Shown one piece after another: positions 47,339-58,580 of a stretch of DNA of 64,000 bases. Below the pieces are notes generated by a model. It did not search any database, had not been told where the DNA came from, and worked only from the letters and a program-made list of their open reading frames with translations. The position numbers and the translations under genes were made by a program. Location of the stretch: NCBI RefSeq assembly GCF_015832195.1, contig NC_052046.1, positions 32,578,911 to 32,642,910 on the forward strand, given 5' to 3'. Numbering within the stretch: the first letter of the stretch is position 1; each line of letters opens with the position of its first letter. This stretch comes from Motacilla alba alba. Its lineage: Eukaryota; Chordata; Aves; Passeriformes; Motacillidae.

Positions 47339-50090
47339 CCAAAGACAGACCACAGAATGAACAGCTTATTAATTTAAACATATTGGATGGGTGCTTAGAA
47401 CTGCATGTTGTACACAAGAAATGGTATGAAAATTATTCTATTCCATACATGAAAGGCACAAAAATATATTAAAACTATTACAAAAATAACAGTGAAAACT
47501 AATACAGGATGCCAGAAAGCAAACTGAGATACCTCCAATAAATTACTTTGACAGCAAGAATCAGACACATAAAATTGCACATCAAATTTTAAAATATTTT
47601 ATAAATAATATCCAGTTCCTTTACAAGAGGACAGAATTTTCAAATATAACATAGATCCCAAAACCCCTGTTTTTTTATGCTTCTGGAAATGTAGTGAAAT
47701 TGCAGGCCTATAAAATCAGTAAGAACCTGTGTATTTCTACTCACAGATTCTCCAAACCCTTGTCCTTGCTGGTAGTGTCTAGTACATCTTATATTTCATA
47801 TACTGATATGTGTGGCACAACTCTGATTTTCTGATTACAGAGAATATCAGAGGCAGAAGGAAGTCATTCTTTTAAAAGCCTATAGGATTTTTGAGGATTA
47901 TTTTCTCAATAAAATTTTCTTGTAAGTGTTTAGTTAAGTAATATGCACATTCCTTTAAAATATTGTTGGGTTTTTAAAAAATTATACAGAAGAACAAATA
48001 AAAATTATCACTTTTGACCAATTTAAAGTTGCAATTAATTGAGTAAATTTTTTTTATCATTCTCTGTTAAATTCAAGTAGTCAAGATAAATGTAGGCCCC
48101 AATAGCCTTTTACTCAAAGATAAGCTGTATAGTCCCTTTCTATATTCTTAAGGACCCAATTCTTTCTTGGAAAAAAAAAATGGTGGGATGAATAAGAAAT
48201 TCTGAAGTCCTTTATGAAAGTCAAGTCTGTATGTTGCTTTCAGATAAATATTATTTGTCAGAATTTTGTTCTCCAACTATATTGTGCATGAATGAGCTAA
48301 AGACAACATTACGTAAGACATGGACACTCCTCAACTCTTTCAAACAGTCAGGAGTACAAAACCCAGGAAATAAGGAAAAGAGTGTTCTATTCTCAAGATG
48401 GCCTGTCTAATAATCACAAAAACTGGGAGAGTAGTGAAGTTATCTGAGTGAGAAAAGTTAACTCTCTTACTGAAAGCAGGCAACAGCGCATGGGTTAATA
48501 CTAACTGGAAAGGGTGGTGAACCCAGGAGATATCATATTTCCCCATACAAAAATACTTGACACCAGACAAAGAATTTGTTCCCTCTCCAAATATCCTTCT
48601 TCATCATTATAGAGAATTACTTTCAGAGTGATTCAGAGGTTGACGCACTATGAATCCTCAGCCTTGAGAACAAGGAGTCTCACAACAACCTTCCATTCAA
48701 GACAAAAAAAGATTCCTAAACACTTCATGTTTTTAACAGAAATGAGTGTGCAGTGGTTTGGAAATTACCTCTCAGTAAAATATCTGACTTCTCACAAGGT
48801 AAGATCATGATTTTGCTAAAAGTATGGAACATGCAAGGTTATTGTCTTATGCAGTGTTGTAAAAGAAAATTTAACTGCAGGGTATTTATCACACTGTAAG
48901 AGCTGTAGATCCTTTCATCAGACCAACGATTTCTCTCATATCAGGTGTATGAGAAAGAAGGTTATGTAAAGAAACCTCCAAAAGTTGACTATGAGAGTTT
49001 TGCTTTAGTGACAGGGAGAAAGAGAAAGTGATCTGTAATGAAATTAGTTTTTTTTTAGCTCACTGATGAATTAGGATTTCTTATAAAAGACTCAAGTTTT
49101 TACCTGTTATGAAAAATTCCCTGCTCTATGTCCCAACTGCATGATCAGTTAGCAAAGCATGCATTTACTATCTGCTTTCTATGCTGACTAGGGTCAGTAC
49201 TATAGGTTATAATCATTTAATACTGAAGTTCATTTCCTGAATTGCAGAGAAAAGTTGCGGACAAGGCCATTTTAAGCATATACTCCACTGCTCGCATTGT
49301 AGTCTGGGGCTAAGAAAGCACTTCTCAAAACAGCTCATCATCCAAATAATGGCATATTAACTGAATCACTGAACCTGAAAACACTTACCAGAAGCATTAA
49401 CTATTCATTTATAAAAAATTACCTTTGTTAAATTTTCTGACCATACTGGTTTGGCTTTGTTACTTTCTTCCCCTGTTAATCACAGCAAGAGGACAGAATA
49501 TATACAGAGGGAACAGAGCTTTCCTGACAAGGCAAAGCAAACAATGCTTTGACACTTCCCAGAATTTCCCCATTTCCATGACACTGTCTCTTTGTTCATT
49601 ATCTTTTTATTTCCTCTCCACTACAGAACAAGGACATAAGTTTCAGGTCCTTCAAGAGTGTATTTATCTGATACCTTAATGAGCGAGGAAAGAAATTTTT
49701 GCCTCCATTACAGTACTTTACAGCTCTTACCTGTGTTGAGAGTTTCACTGTTATTCCTGTGAGAAGTTATGGATAGAAATCACTCACACACTGCAGAGTG
49801 ATTGTAATTATGTGTTAGAAACTTTTAAATGTTTAAAAATTAATTAAGAATGCAGATTCTCAAATTAAAATAATGATTCAACATATGTAGTTGGACACAA
49901 TATAATAATGATGATATAATAACACAGCATATATGATAATAACATATAACCTAACATATATAATACACTAAAAATACTCTAGCAGAATAGTTGAAGGAGG
50001 ATACTTCATATTTCACCTGAATGTTGCAGTTTGGGATTTTGGGGTTGTTTTCCTGGCTTCTGAAGTGAGTGTGTGTGCAGGTGAGAGTGT

Positions 50091-50170
50091 GGTTGGTTGG
50101 TTGGTTGATTGGTTGGTTTGGTTGGTTGGTTGGTTGGCTGGTTGGTTGGTTGGTTGGTTGGTTAGTTGGG
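50091..50170. repeat. GGTT tetranucleotide microsatellite
   Basis: About 18 units of GGTT, with GATT, GGCT and TAGT variants and a GGTTT insertion. The minus strand reads AACC and gives a spurious Asn-Gln-Pro-Thr repeat frame. Confidence 0.95.
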
Positions 50171-50775
50171 TTTTTGGTCCAGAATCCAATAAAATAAACC
50201 AATCTCTATTCTAGGAGATCTAGGATTTTTCATGCTTTTCTGTGTAATTTTTATGGGACAGAAATTAATAATGATAAAAAAGCATTAGGAACATCTCAGC
50301 AAGGATGGCAATGAAAAAGTGAGGCATTATTCTGCTCTCAAATTACAAAAAGTCTACAAAAAGAGGTTTTCAAAGCCATCTTTGATAACAGCAGCACCAA
50401 AAAAAAAAAGCTCAAAAAAATGTCTAGTACATTGAAACCCTGAGCAGGTCTTGAAATGTCTTTTCAAGAGCTTGAGATAACCACTGAGACCTTGTACAGG
50501 AAAAATTTCACAGTGTGCAAGGTTACACTGGAGTTTTAGTTTAAGCATTACATTATCTTAAGAACTGCAAAACCTTCCCACTGTTGTCTTCACAGTTAGT
50601 GATTTGTGTTTAGCCAAGATCCTCTGCAGCAAGCAAAGAGAACCAAAATAAATAAGAGAATGTTTGTTACAGTATTAATACAATATCGAATTATTGTAAA
50701 CAATGGAGATCTCTAGCTAATTATGGTTCTCTCTGAGGGAGCAGGGGATGTTTGGCCTGGTTGAAAGGGGGTGAT

Positions 50776-51041
50776 GGAAGCAGAGGAAATGGCCTGGAAT
50801 TTCACCAGGGGAGGTCTAGTTTAGATAAAAGGAACAAATTCTCTACTCCAAGGATAGTCAGGCATTGAAACAGGATGCTCAAGGTAATGGTAGTGTCACT
50901 ATCCCTGGAAATGTTAAAGAACCTGTGGATGTGGCTTCTGGGAACACATTTTAGCAGTGAACATGGCAATGGTAGGTTAGTGATTGAAGTCAATGAACTT
51001 TGGGCTCTTTCTCTACCTTAATGATTGTATAATTCTATGAG
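50776..51041 (+). mobile_element. CR1 3'-end fragment, + strand
   Basis: From GAGGAAATGGCCTGGAATTTCACC (50781) it runs through GGGGAGGTCTAGTTTAGAT, GGCATTGAAACAGG, GTCACTATCCCTGGAAATGTTAAAG and TGTGGATGTGGC to TAATGATTGTATAATTCTATGA at the right end. This is the usual CR1 3' UTR order with the terminal ATTCTATGA. It is 5' truncated and moderately diverged. Confidence 0.9.
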
Positions 51042-52591
51042 ATATCTCTATATCAAGACTGCATTTTAAAATAGGAATGTGATGAAGACAGACTTTTTCT
51101 CTACTTTTCACCCAAAATGATCAAAAGTAAACTTTCCTTACTTCCCATATTTCAGAAGTGTTAATGTGACAAGTTTTCCAGTGTAAAATACTTAAACACA
51201 TCTTATTAAAGAAATTCTGTAAATATCTATGTACAGAAATAATCATTTACATTGTCTGGTTAACTAAATATAACTAATTTTTATCTAATGATATCTACAT
51301 TTCCCTTGCTTTACATACCTTTGAGATGTGGCCACTATGTTTTTTCCCATTGTACAAGCATAAACTCATGTAAAAATCATTGTTTTGTAACAAAACAGAA
51401 TTAAAAGCTAGAATCAGAACTTCAATAATAAAAAAAAAGTATCTTGAGAAAAGCCATATTGGTGAAGAGTAGAATTTTATTTCAATTAGTAGCTATTTTT
51501 GAAGTTCAGTTGACAAAAGAAAAGCTATGTGATAACTAACTGAAATTATTCCAGCGAAAAGCCACATGAAAGAAACTGAAAGTATGAGAGGAAGGTAGCC
51601 TGATATTCTGTAACTATTTAAGGCCTGTTTTTTAGACAGTTCTCTTAGTGCTGTTCACTTTTCTGAAAGGAAGCATATATTAAAATGCTTTGGGTTTTTT
51701 CTTCTTAAATTTGTCATATTGGTTGGGGTACTGGGAATTGAAAAGTTCCAAAAGTAAACAGCTCTAACAAGAAAATACCAAACTCTGCTGTGAACTACCA
51801 GTATTGAAATAATCAGAGGTAAATACCACTAATGCACACCATAGCTGAGGAAATTTCTTCCATCATTACTCATGCTGTACATCAGCTGGGGCCAATACTT
51901 TTCCTCTTTCCCCAATTTTAGCTTAATCACCAAACATCAGATGATTTTTTTCGTGCCAAAACTACCCTTACAATTTCCAACGGCTTCATCAGAAGATTCA
52001 GAGCTGAATCCCTAAACATAGAAGTAAATATTTAATAAATTTCCAATTAATTAATGAGGAAACTCTCATTGTTATGGCATTTGTGGCAATAAAATTTCTT
52101 CATTAGTTATAGAAAACCAATGAAGAAAACCAGTGAATGAAAACTAAACTTTAAACTGTAAAACATCAGAAAATCTCTTTCCTTTCAGTCCTCCAATTTC
52201 TCTTTTTAAAATTATCTATATCTGCATTTATATAAAAAAAAATTCACTGATGCTTAATTTGGGATTAGAACTCTAATAGTGTGCATCTAATCCCCTAATT
52301 TGGGATTAGATGCACACTACGCAAATTCTTCGCAGTATATTGTAGGTTAGCTCTTCAATGAGCAATCTTTTATTATCTTATTCAAACCTGGTTTAGTTAT
52401 TATTTCTCTGGAACCATTATTTTAAAATTTAATTTAATTTTTTAATTATGCTTCATACAATTGACAAAACAATGCAGTTTACTTTTGAGGAGTTCAAGTA
52501 GTGTCATTTTACTTGCTTGGACATCTTTCAAATATTAAAGTTATTTAAAATAAGGAACTGGATTCATGATACACATCAGATCTTTCTCCAG
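51042..52591. other. Unique AT-rich sequence with a foldback repeat
   Basis: Nothing recognised except the inverted repeat at 52277-52319 and the nearby direct repeat (see separate entry). Open frames are very short. Confidence 0.5.
52277..52319. repeat. Perfect 18-bp inverted repeat, 7-base loop
   Basis: TAGTGTGCATCTAATCCC (52277-52294) is exactly reversed and complemented by GGGATTAGATGCACACTA (52302-52319). Sequence related to the right arm, TAATTTGGGATTAGA, also occurs just upstream (about 52255-52269) and again across the loop and right arm (52296-52310). This is the pattern expected from a fork-stalling template switch. Confidence 0.95.
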
Positions 52592-53044
52592 TGTGGGAAC
52601 CCAGGACATCCCTCTGGGTGCCCTGGATGGCCTGAGCCACTGGCAGGGGCCTCTGAGACCCTGGCATGCAGCCAAAGACACACGTGGGGTTTCGATCTTA
52701 GCCCATGGAGCAAATTACCAACTCTGTCTGAAGAATTACAAGCCACATACACACAAGTTTAGATAGCATAGTAGAAGTAATCACGAAGTGAAAGGAAGGA
52801 TTTTTGAGTGCTGTACAGGGGGGTTTTAAGCCTTGTACGCAGGGGTCCAAGTTTTGTACATGGGGGTCAAGAGTTCTAAGATGGAGGGATTTGGGTGTGC
52901 CCTGTCCTCCTTCTTTCTCCTTCCTAGCCTCCATGTCTTTGGTGATGTTGGCACTCACAGATTGGTTTAGAGTAGAAAGTCACTATTCAATATAGATAGT
53001 AGGCATTGGGGAAAAGGTATAAACATGTAACACGTAATGTATGA

Positions 53045-53052
53045 TATAAAAG
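53045..53052 (+). promoter_or_regulatory. LTR TATA-like box
   Basis: TATAAAAG in the context ATGATATAAAAGATAGC lies about 100 bases upstream of the AATAAA signal, the usual U3/R arrangement. The motif is intact. Confidence 0.65.
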
Positions 53053-53146
53053 ATAGCACCAGCCCCCTGGGAGGGCAGTGTGCCTTTGTCTGACCTGCTG
53101 AACGGGCCACAGCAGTTCAGGGAGAAGAATCTTTTAGATAACCAAC

Positions 53147-53152
53147 AATAAA
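53147..53152 (+). promoter_or_regulatory. LTR poly(A) signal AATAAA
   Basis: AATAAA lies in the context CCAACAATAAACAACC, followed about 20 bases on by CCGGACAACAGAGG at the R/U5 border. Confidence 0.7.
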
Positions 53153-53265
53153 CAACCTTGAGACCGGACAACAGAGGACTACTGAGTCTTTCTTTGAAGG
53201 CACGGGTTGGAGGAGAGACTTTTCCATCTTTCGGGGTCACCCCAATCCTGGGGTGAAACCCAACA

Positions 53266-54473
53266 CATAAGATCCTTCAGCACATTGAGCAGACACAGTG
53301 AGGAAAGGGGTACTTGTGCTTCACTAAGCACTCTTGCTCTTGGATACTACCTGAAGCATACACAATGCAGGAAGGCAGAACTTCTACTAGGAAGAGTAGA
53401 TAGTCTGTTAAAGTAAACAGGTGTTAGCAGAGAATGGGCAAGTAGATCTGAAACCTGAAAGTGATTTTCTTGCTCTTCTCTCTATCTGCATAGGGGCTGC
53501 TCCTTCTGTCCCACTAGCTCATTTGTTTACTGAGCTCATTTAATGTCCAAAAAGAAAATTATCAGTCAAGGTTAAACATAAAAGGCTGAGCTAGAGCCCA
53601 GCTTATTATGTTTAACCTGCTTGCCCAGTCAGTATGTAAAACAGACCTTCTGCTTCTGTTACATATTACTTTACTGTCCTACACACCTTAACCAGTTCCA
53701 TTTTGTTACCAACTGCCACTATTGTTACCAAACTGACTCCCAATATCTCCAGGATTTGTGTTGCTGTTTTTTTAAAATTATGTCCTAGGCAGGGGAGAAC
53801 TAACTTCTTTGCAGCTGCAAGGACATTATGTGTTCTTCAGCTCAAAACTGTAACAATAGAAAGTCCACATCACATCGCAAAGTTTTGCAGCAGGTATTGT
53901 CCTAGCTAATTTTCAATAGTAAACTAACTGAAAGTTAAGACTATAGAGTTAATAGGTAATTTGTTATAACTCAGAGATGGCTCTGGTAGTGAAAGAAATT
54001 GGGAAGAAGTAAACTGAAAATCATAGCTTCATACTTCTCTGTTGTGGTTTTCTTAAAACAAAGTAATACAATTTTTTTACAACTCATGACATATACTGAC
54101 AGAGTCTTGTGTTCTTTTTGTATATGTTGACTTGAAATTTTACATTTTAGTATTTAATTTGATTTGGTATATGGTTTTTGGTTTCAAATGTAAGGGTAAG
54201 TACAAATTTGTAATTTATTTTTTTAGAAAGACTTGCTATTTTCCTTTCTTACTGCAAAGGCAAATTATCCTTAGTAAAGCAAATAATTGCCTGCACATGG
54301 AAGTCTTTCCTTGCCAAAGCTGTATTTAAAATGCACATATAGTTTTACATGATGCAGTGTAGGATCATGTTAAAATAGAGCTGGTGATCACAGCGCTAAA
54401 TTCCAAAATTGGAGAGGGTGTATCAATATTACGCATGGGAAATTATTCCAGGAACTAATATTTTTGTGTAATA
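53266..54473. other. Unique non-coding sequence with a hairpin
   Basis: No gene or family recognised. It begins right after the LTR and holds the 13-bp inverted repeat at 53569-53618. Confidence 0.5.
53569..53618. repeat. 13-bp inverted repeat with inner stem
   Basis: AGGTTAAACATAA (53569-53581) pairs with TTATGTTTAACCT (53606-53618), perfectly. The 24-base interior can pair again (GCTG at 53585-53588 with CAGC at 53599-53602). It is not a tRNA: there are no A- and B-box motifs in order and no four-arm fold. Confidence 0.9.
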
Positions 54474-54625
54474 ATAGAATCACAGAAATGCTCATATTGG
54501 AATGGACCTTCAGAGATCATCTACTTCCAGCCCTGCTGCCATGGGCATGGACACCTTCCAGCAAATGAGGTTGATCCCAGCCCCATCTAACCTGGCCTTG
54601 AACACTTCCAGTGATGGACGTGCTC
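54474..54625 (-). mobile_element. CR1 3'-end fragment, minus strand
   Basis: TAGAATCACAGAAATGCTCATATTGG at the left is a reversed CR1 tail, followed by GACCTTCAGAGATCATCTAC, CATGGGCATGGACACC and CCTGGCCTTGAACACTTCCAG. This is the standard order of minus-strand CR1 3' UTR. It ends near 54625. About 60 bases of unplaced sequence separate it from the next CR1. Confidence 0.85.
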
Positions 54626-54686
54626 TGCTCATCCTAGAGACTCACAAGCATGGAATAGAGGGGAAGAATCACACAGAAACATACTG

Positions 54687-55720
54687 AGTCACAGAATGGC
54701 CGGGGCTGGCGATCATCTAGTTCAACCTCCTGATAAAGCAGATTCACCTACCGCAGGTTGCACAGGATCATGCCCAGCTATTTTGAATATCTCCAGAGGG
54801 AGAACTCCACAACCCCTCTGAGCAGCCTGTTTCAGCGCTCTGTCACTCCCACAGTAAAGAACATTTTCCACGTATTCAGGTGGATCTTCCTATTTTTCAG
54901 TTTGTGCCTACTGCCCTTTCTACTGTCACTGGGTTTCACTGAGAAGAGTCTGAGTCTATCCTTCTGACATCTGTTTTTAGGATATTTGCATGCTTTTATG
55001 AGACCCTCTCTCAGCTGACTCTTCTCCAGGCTAACAGGCCCAGATCCCTAAGACTTTGCTCACAAGAGAAATGCTCCAGTCCATCATCTTTGTGCCCTCA
55101 GCTGCATCTTCTCAGTCATACCTTGTCTTTCTTGAATTACCAAGCCAGAACTGGACCCATCACTTCCCTCAACATGGTCATACTTCTATTGATTCTGTCA
55201 AGATACGATTGCCTTTCTGAGCTGTATACAGACACTGCTGACTGATGTCCAATTATTTATCCACAAACTGGATGAAGACTCCATTCTCCAAATCCTTTTC
55301 TGTGGGGCTGCTCTCAGTCCATTCATCCCCCAGCCTGTTGTGATACTGGGGATTGCTCCGACCCAGGTACAGTACTTTGAACTTGGCCTTGTTGGAGCTC
55401 ATGAGGTACCCTTGAGCCCACTTCTCAAGCCAGTCAGGTTCCTCCGGATGTCACCCCCTCCCTACAGTATGTCAGCTGTGCCACTTTACATCATCTCCAA
55501 ACTTGCAGAGGGTGCTCTATGTCTTACTGTCAGAGCCATTTGAATATTGAGCAGTATGTGTCCCCGTAAGGACTTTGAGAACATCACTCACCACTCTCCC
55601 CTCAGACACTGAGTGATTTACTGTAGTTCTTTGGACATCCAGAAACTTCTTCATCCAAAACTCCCTCTATCAAAACCATACCTTTGCACTTTGGCAGCAA
55701 GAATTCTCTTGGTTTCAACA
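54687..55720 (-). mobile_element. Longer CR1 fragment, minus strand
   Basis: GAGTCACAGAATGGCC at 54687 is another reversed CR1 3' tail. The order continues with CCAACCTCCTGATAAAG-like 3' UTR, AACCCCTCTGAGCAGCCTG, CTCTTCTCCAGGCTAACAGGCCCAG (55018-55042), and then ORF2: CTGACTGATGTCCAATTATT, CCTTTTCTGTGGGGCTGC (about 55288-55305), GAACTTGGCCTTGTTGGAGCTCATGAGG (55378-55405), and TTACATCATCTCCAAACTTGCAGAGGGTG (55486-55514), opposite the catalytic region. It fades out near 55720. Frames are broken in both strands. Confidence 0.85.
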
Positions 55721-58067
55721 TTGTCATGACACCCTCAAATCATTCAACAGATGATAAGCTGGATATCTTTACTACTGCAGACATATCACTAAACTTAGAC
55801 CAATTTATTTCCTTCCCTAGATATTTTCCCTGGATATTGTACTATATAGAATTAGCTGTGTGTTGTCACAGGTACGTTGCAGGTAATAGCTAAGTATTGA
55901 AATCTAGCTCAGACAAGTCACAAGTCAAATTGTTACAACCAAGTCATTGGCACATCTATTAGAAAATATTTCAGAGGCTGAAATCCACTAAAATAACTTT
56001 TTCTGAAAAGATAATATTTTCAAAAGGAACTTATTCTAGCATTTCTAGATTCTCTGTATTGCTAAGTCATCATCCTACATATAAGGTGAAATTCAGCATA
56101 CACTGGGATACTTATTCCAATTATTCCAGTCTCTTTTGCATCCTATAATTTTGAGGCATTGTGCCTCTGTTTCTGCATATATTCTGCTCTGCCCCATAAT
56201 TTTTGCTGTTTCAGAACCACACAGTCGGACTATAAAAGAATCTTCCAAAGCAGCCAGGCTATGCACAGTTTATACATTATCATATAACTGCAGCATTCAC
56301 AGTGAACGGGGAACTCTTTAACTTAGATGCCAAAGATCACTGACACAAAGAGGGAGACAGAAGGATAAAAGGCAACATTTATTTTCCATGATCAGCAGAA
56401 CAGATTTTAATTTCCATGCCTAAGTTTCTAGCCACTGTCAATAACATGAGGGTACCACATATTTTTACTTAATTTTTCTATGACTAGCTTTTCTTCTTTT
56501 GCTGGTTCAATTAATTTTTACCAAATAATTTCTTGAACTGTTTTTATTGCATGATTTACACATATGTAATGAACCATGGATACAAAAGTAAGTCTTTCGA
56601 ATCAGCAGTTGCTGAAATACAATCTCCCAATTACAGACACCAAAATGGAAGCCACATTTTGGAAAAGTGATTTAGGCATGTCTTAAAAACCAAGGTATAT
56701 TAGACAGTATTGTTATGTTTACTTTGTAAGTACTGAAGTGATGTGGAAGAAAGAATATGGAAACTTTTCTACATAGAGCCTAGAGTACTGTCAAAAAGAT
56801 AAAAGCTTTAGCACAGAGAAGAAAGCAACTGTTTACTCAGTGGTCAAGTGATGCATCTAATTCTGAGGTCACTTGTTTTCAGCACAGGGATTATTACCTA
56901 CAACCTTGAAAACATCAAATGACTTAAAGCTAACAGCCACTTTACATTTTATAGTTTTTATTTATAATAGCATTTTGTGTTTATATTAAGCTGCATATAT
57001 AATTACTCACAGATATATAAACACACGAAAAGTAAAGTAGGATTCATTTTGGCTCTTTTGCTATACAGCATTAAGCCAGAAAAAACTTCAGGATTCCAAA
57101 CTCAGGCCACACACACTCTCACATCACAAGTGTAACACCACAAACACAGTCTTTCTTATGTCTGTAATGCTGCAGCATGAGCATCATTTTTTTACACCAA
57201 AATTTTCTAACACTGTGACTTTGTAAATATTTTTTATGTAGCAAGGATAAGGAGATTTCATTCTGCTGTTTTCACCTTCTGTGCCAATCCTTTTCATATT
57301 TATCTGTCACCAGGCCCACGGGCAGTTAAATTGCAGTGAGAGGCCCCTCAAGCAACCACAAGTCAAAACACTTTCCTGTGTAATTTGGCAGTATAAAAAT
57401 AACTGGACCTAGATGAGAGGTCCACAAATGCGCACATTGTTGAGAGGTTCAGGAAGAGTCAGTAAACTACTATCAAGTAGTTACAAAGTAACTTTACAGC
57501 TGTCGCCAATTCTCTATACAACCTTTGCAAAATAGACAGAAATATAAAGTTCAAGTGGTTTTGCTACAAAAACAGTCTTTCTAGTAAAATTATTTTTATT
57601 CGGTTTATTGATTGTCAATCCCTGGAGGAGAAAACTTTCTCTTAAAAAAAGTATGAAGTTCAAGGAAATTCTTCCAAATTTCAGCTCAAGTTTTTCAATT
57701 TTCCTTCAACAAAATTAACAAGTCAAACACACTGAAATAGCTCAACAGGGACTTGTATCTTAAAACATATAATTGAATGGGTTCCTGAAAACCTCTGAAC
57801 AAAAAAGCTACCTGAATTTTAAGCTCTGACAAGACATAAACAAGACATAAATTTTATAAAAAATTCTATGCACATAATTTTAAAACTCCAAAACTAAACT
57901 TGGAAAATCTGCAATATATAAACACATTTAAAAAATAAATGTTTTAATGTTACACATTTTAAAAAAAAAATTTAATAAAATCAAGATAATACTTGAGCCT
58001 GAGACCTGATGTAGTCCAGAATTTTTTGAAAATCTATGTCCATATATTTTTATATTTTATTGGGTCT
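55721..58067. other. Unique AT-rich non-coding sequence
   Basis: No gene or repeat family recognised. The part near 57240-57440 is free of simple sequence and slightly GC-richer. Short A runs occur near 57961-57969. Confidence 0.5.
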
Positions 58068-58580
58068 GTCTATAGCAGCCCTCACAAAGTGCTGCTGTGA
58101 ATCTGTGACCAGAACAGTGGTGATAACACATCAGTGTTTGAGGTCCTGCTAAGCAATGCTCCCACAGCATCAGGGCTCTTTCATCACCCCCCTACTCTTC
58201 AACTTCCTCAAGGCCTGTGTGTGGGGGATGAACAGAAATTTGGGGGAGAACATACCAGGACAGCTGAACCAAACTGACCAAAGGGATGTTCCATACCATA
58301 TGGCATTTGCTGAGCCATAATGCTGAGCAAAGGGAGTGAAGAGCAGAACTTATTCTTTGTTTAATGAGGCAACTGCTATTCATTCTGGGGCTCTACTTCC
58401 CAGGAAATGACTGGACTTCCCCTGTTGATATAGGGAATGTGTCTTTTTGCTTTGATGTGCTTTCAACCACTCTCACCTCAACACAGACCATTTTGTCTTA
58501 TTTTTATCCCTTTCCTGCCAAGAAGCAGGAGTGCTAGAGTGGCCTCTTGGGCACCTGGCGGTTTGCCAAGGTCAGCCCAG
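58068..58580 (+). mobile_element. ERVL-type solo LTR (copy 3 of 3), + strand
   Basis: The text AGCAGCCCTCACAAAGTGCTG (58075-58095), GTGGTGATAACACATCAGTG (58119-58138), CTCCCACAGCATCAGGGC (58159-58176), AGGACAGCTGAACCAAACTGACC (58257-58279) and AAAGGGATGTTCCATACCATATGGC (58280-58304) matches the same LTR family as 38215-38675. The 3' half (58400-58580) is badly diverged and has lost the clean poly(A) signal and terminus. Borders are approximate. Confidence 0.75.

Larger units (their letters stand above)
44729..50775. other. Unique AT-rich sequence with strong hairpins
   Basis: No gene or transposon family is recognised over 6 kb. It holds the perfect inverted repeat at 46281-46323, the interlocked inverted repeats at 47277-47338 and the GGTT microsatellite at 50091-50170. 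Short A or T runs occur near 46842, 48172 and 50398. Confidence 0.5.
52592..53265 (+). mobile_element. Well-preserved ERVK-type solo LTR, + strand
   Basis: A 674-bp element begins TGTGGGAACCCAGGACATCC and ends GGGGTGAAACCCAACA. Landmarks are GAGTGCTGTACAGGGGGG and the related repeat CTTGTACGCAGGGG/TTTGTACATGGGGG (52805-52870), CCTCCATGTCTTTGGTGATG (52928-52947), the TATA-like TATAAAAG (53045-53052), the signal AATAAA (53147-53152), and a U5 with ATCTTTCGGGGTCACCCC (53228-53244). No retroviral coding region adjoins it. It looks little diverged and is among the younger elements here. Confidence 0.85.

Noticed and set aside
50091..50170. CRISPR-like or telomere-like array
   Set aside because: The units are simple GGTT tetranucleotides without spacers and are not TTAGGG.
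49951..50202. Asn-Gln-Pro-Thr repeat open frame on the minus strand
   Set aside because: It is the GGTT/AACC microsatellite read as codons.
53569..53618. tRNA-like or terminator-like hairpin
   Set aside because: There is no four-arm fold or internal promoter boxes, and intrinsic terminators do not apply in a vertebrate genome.
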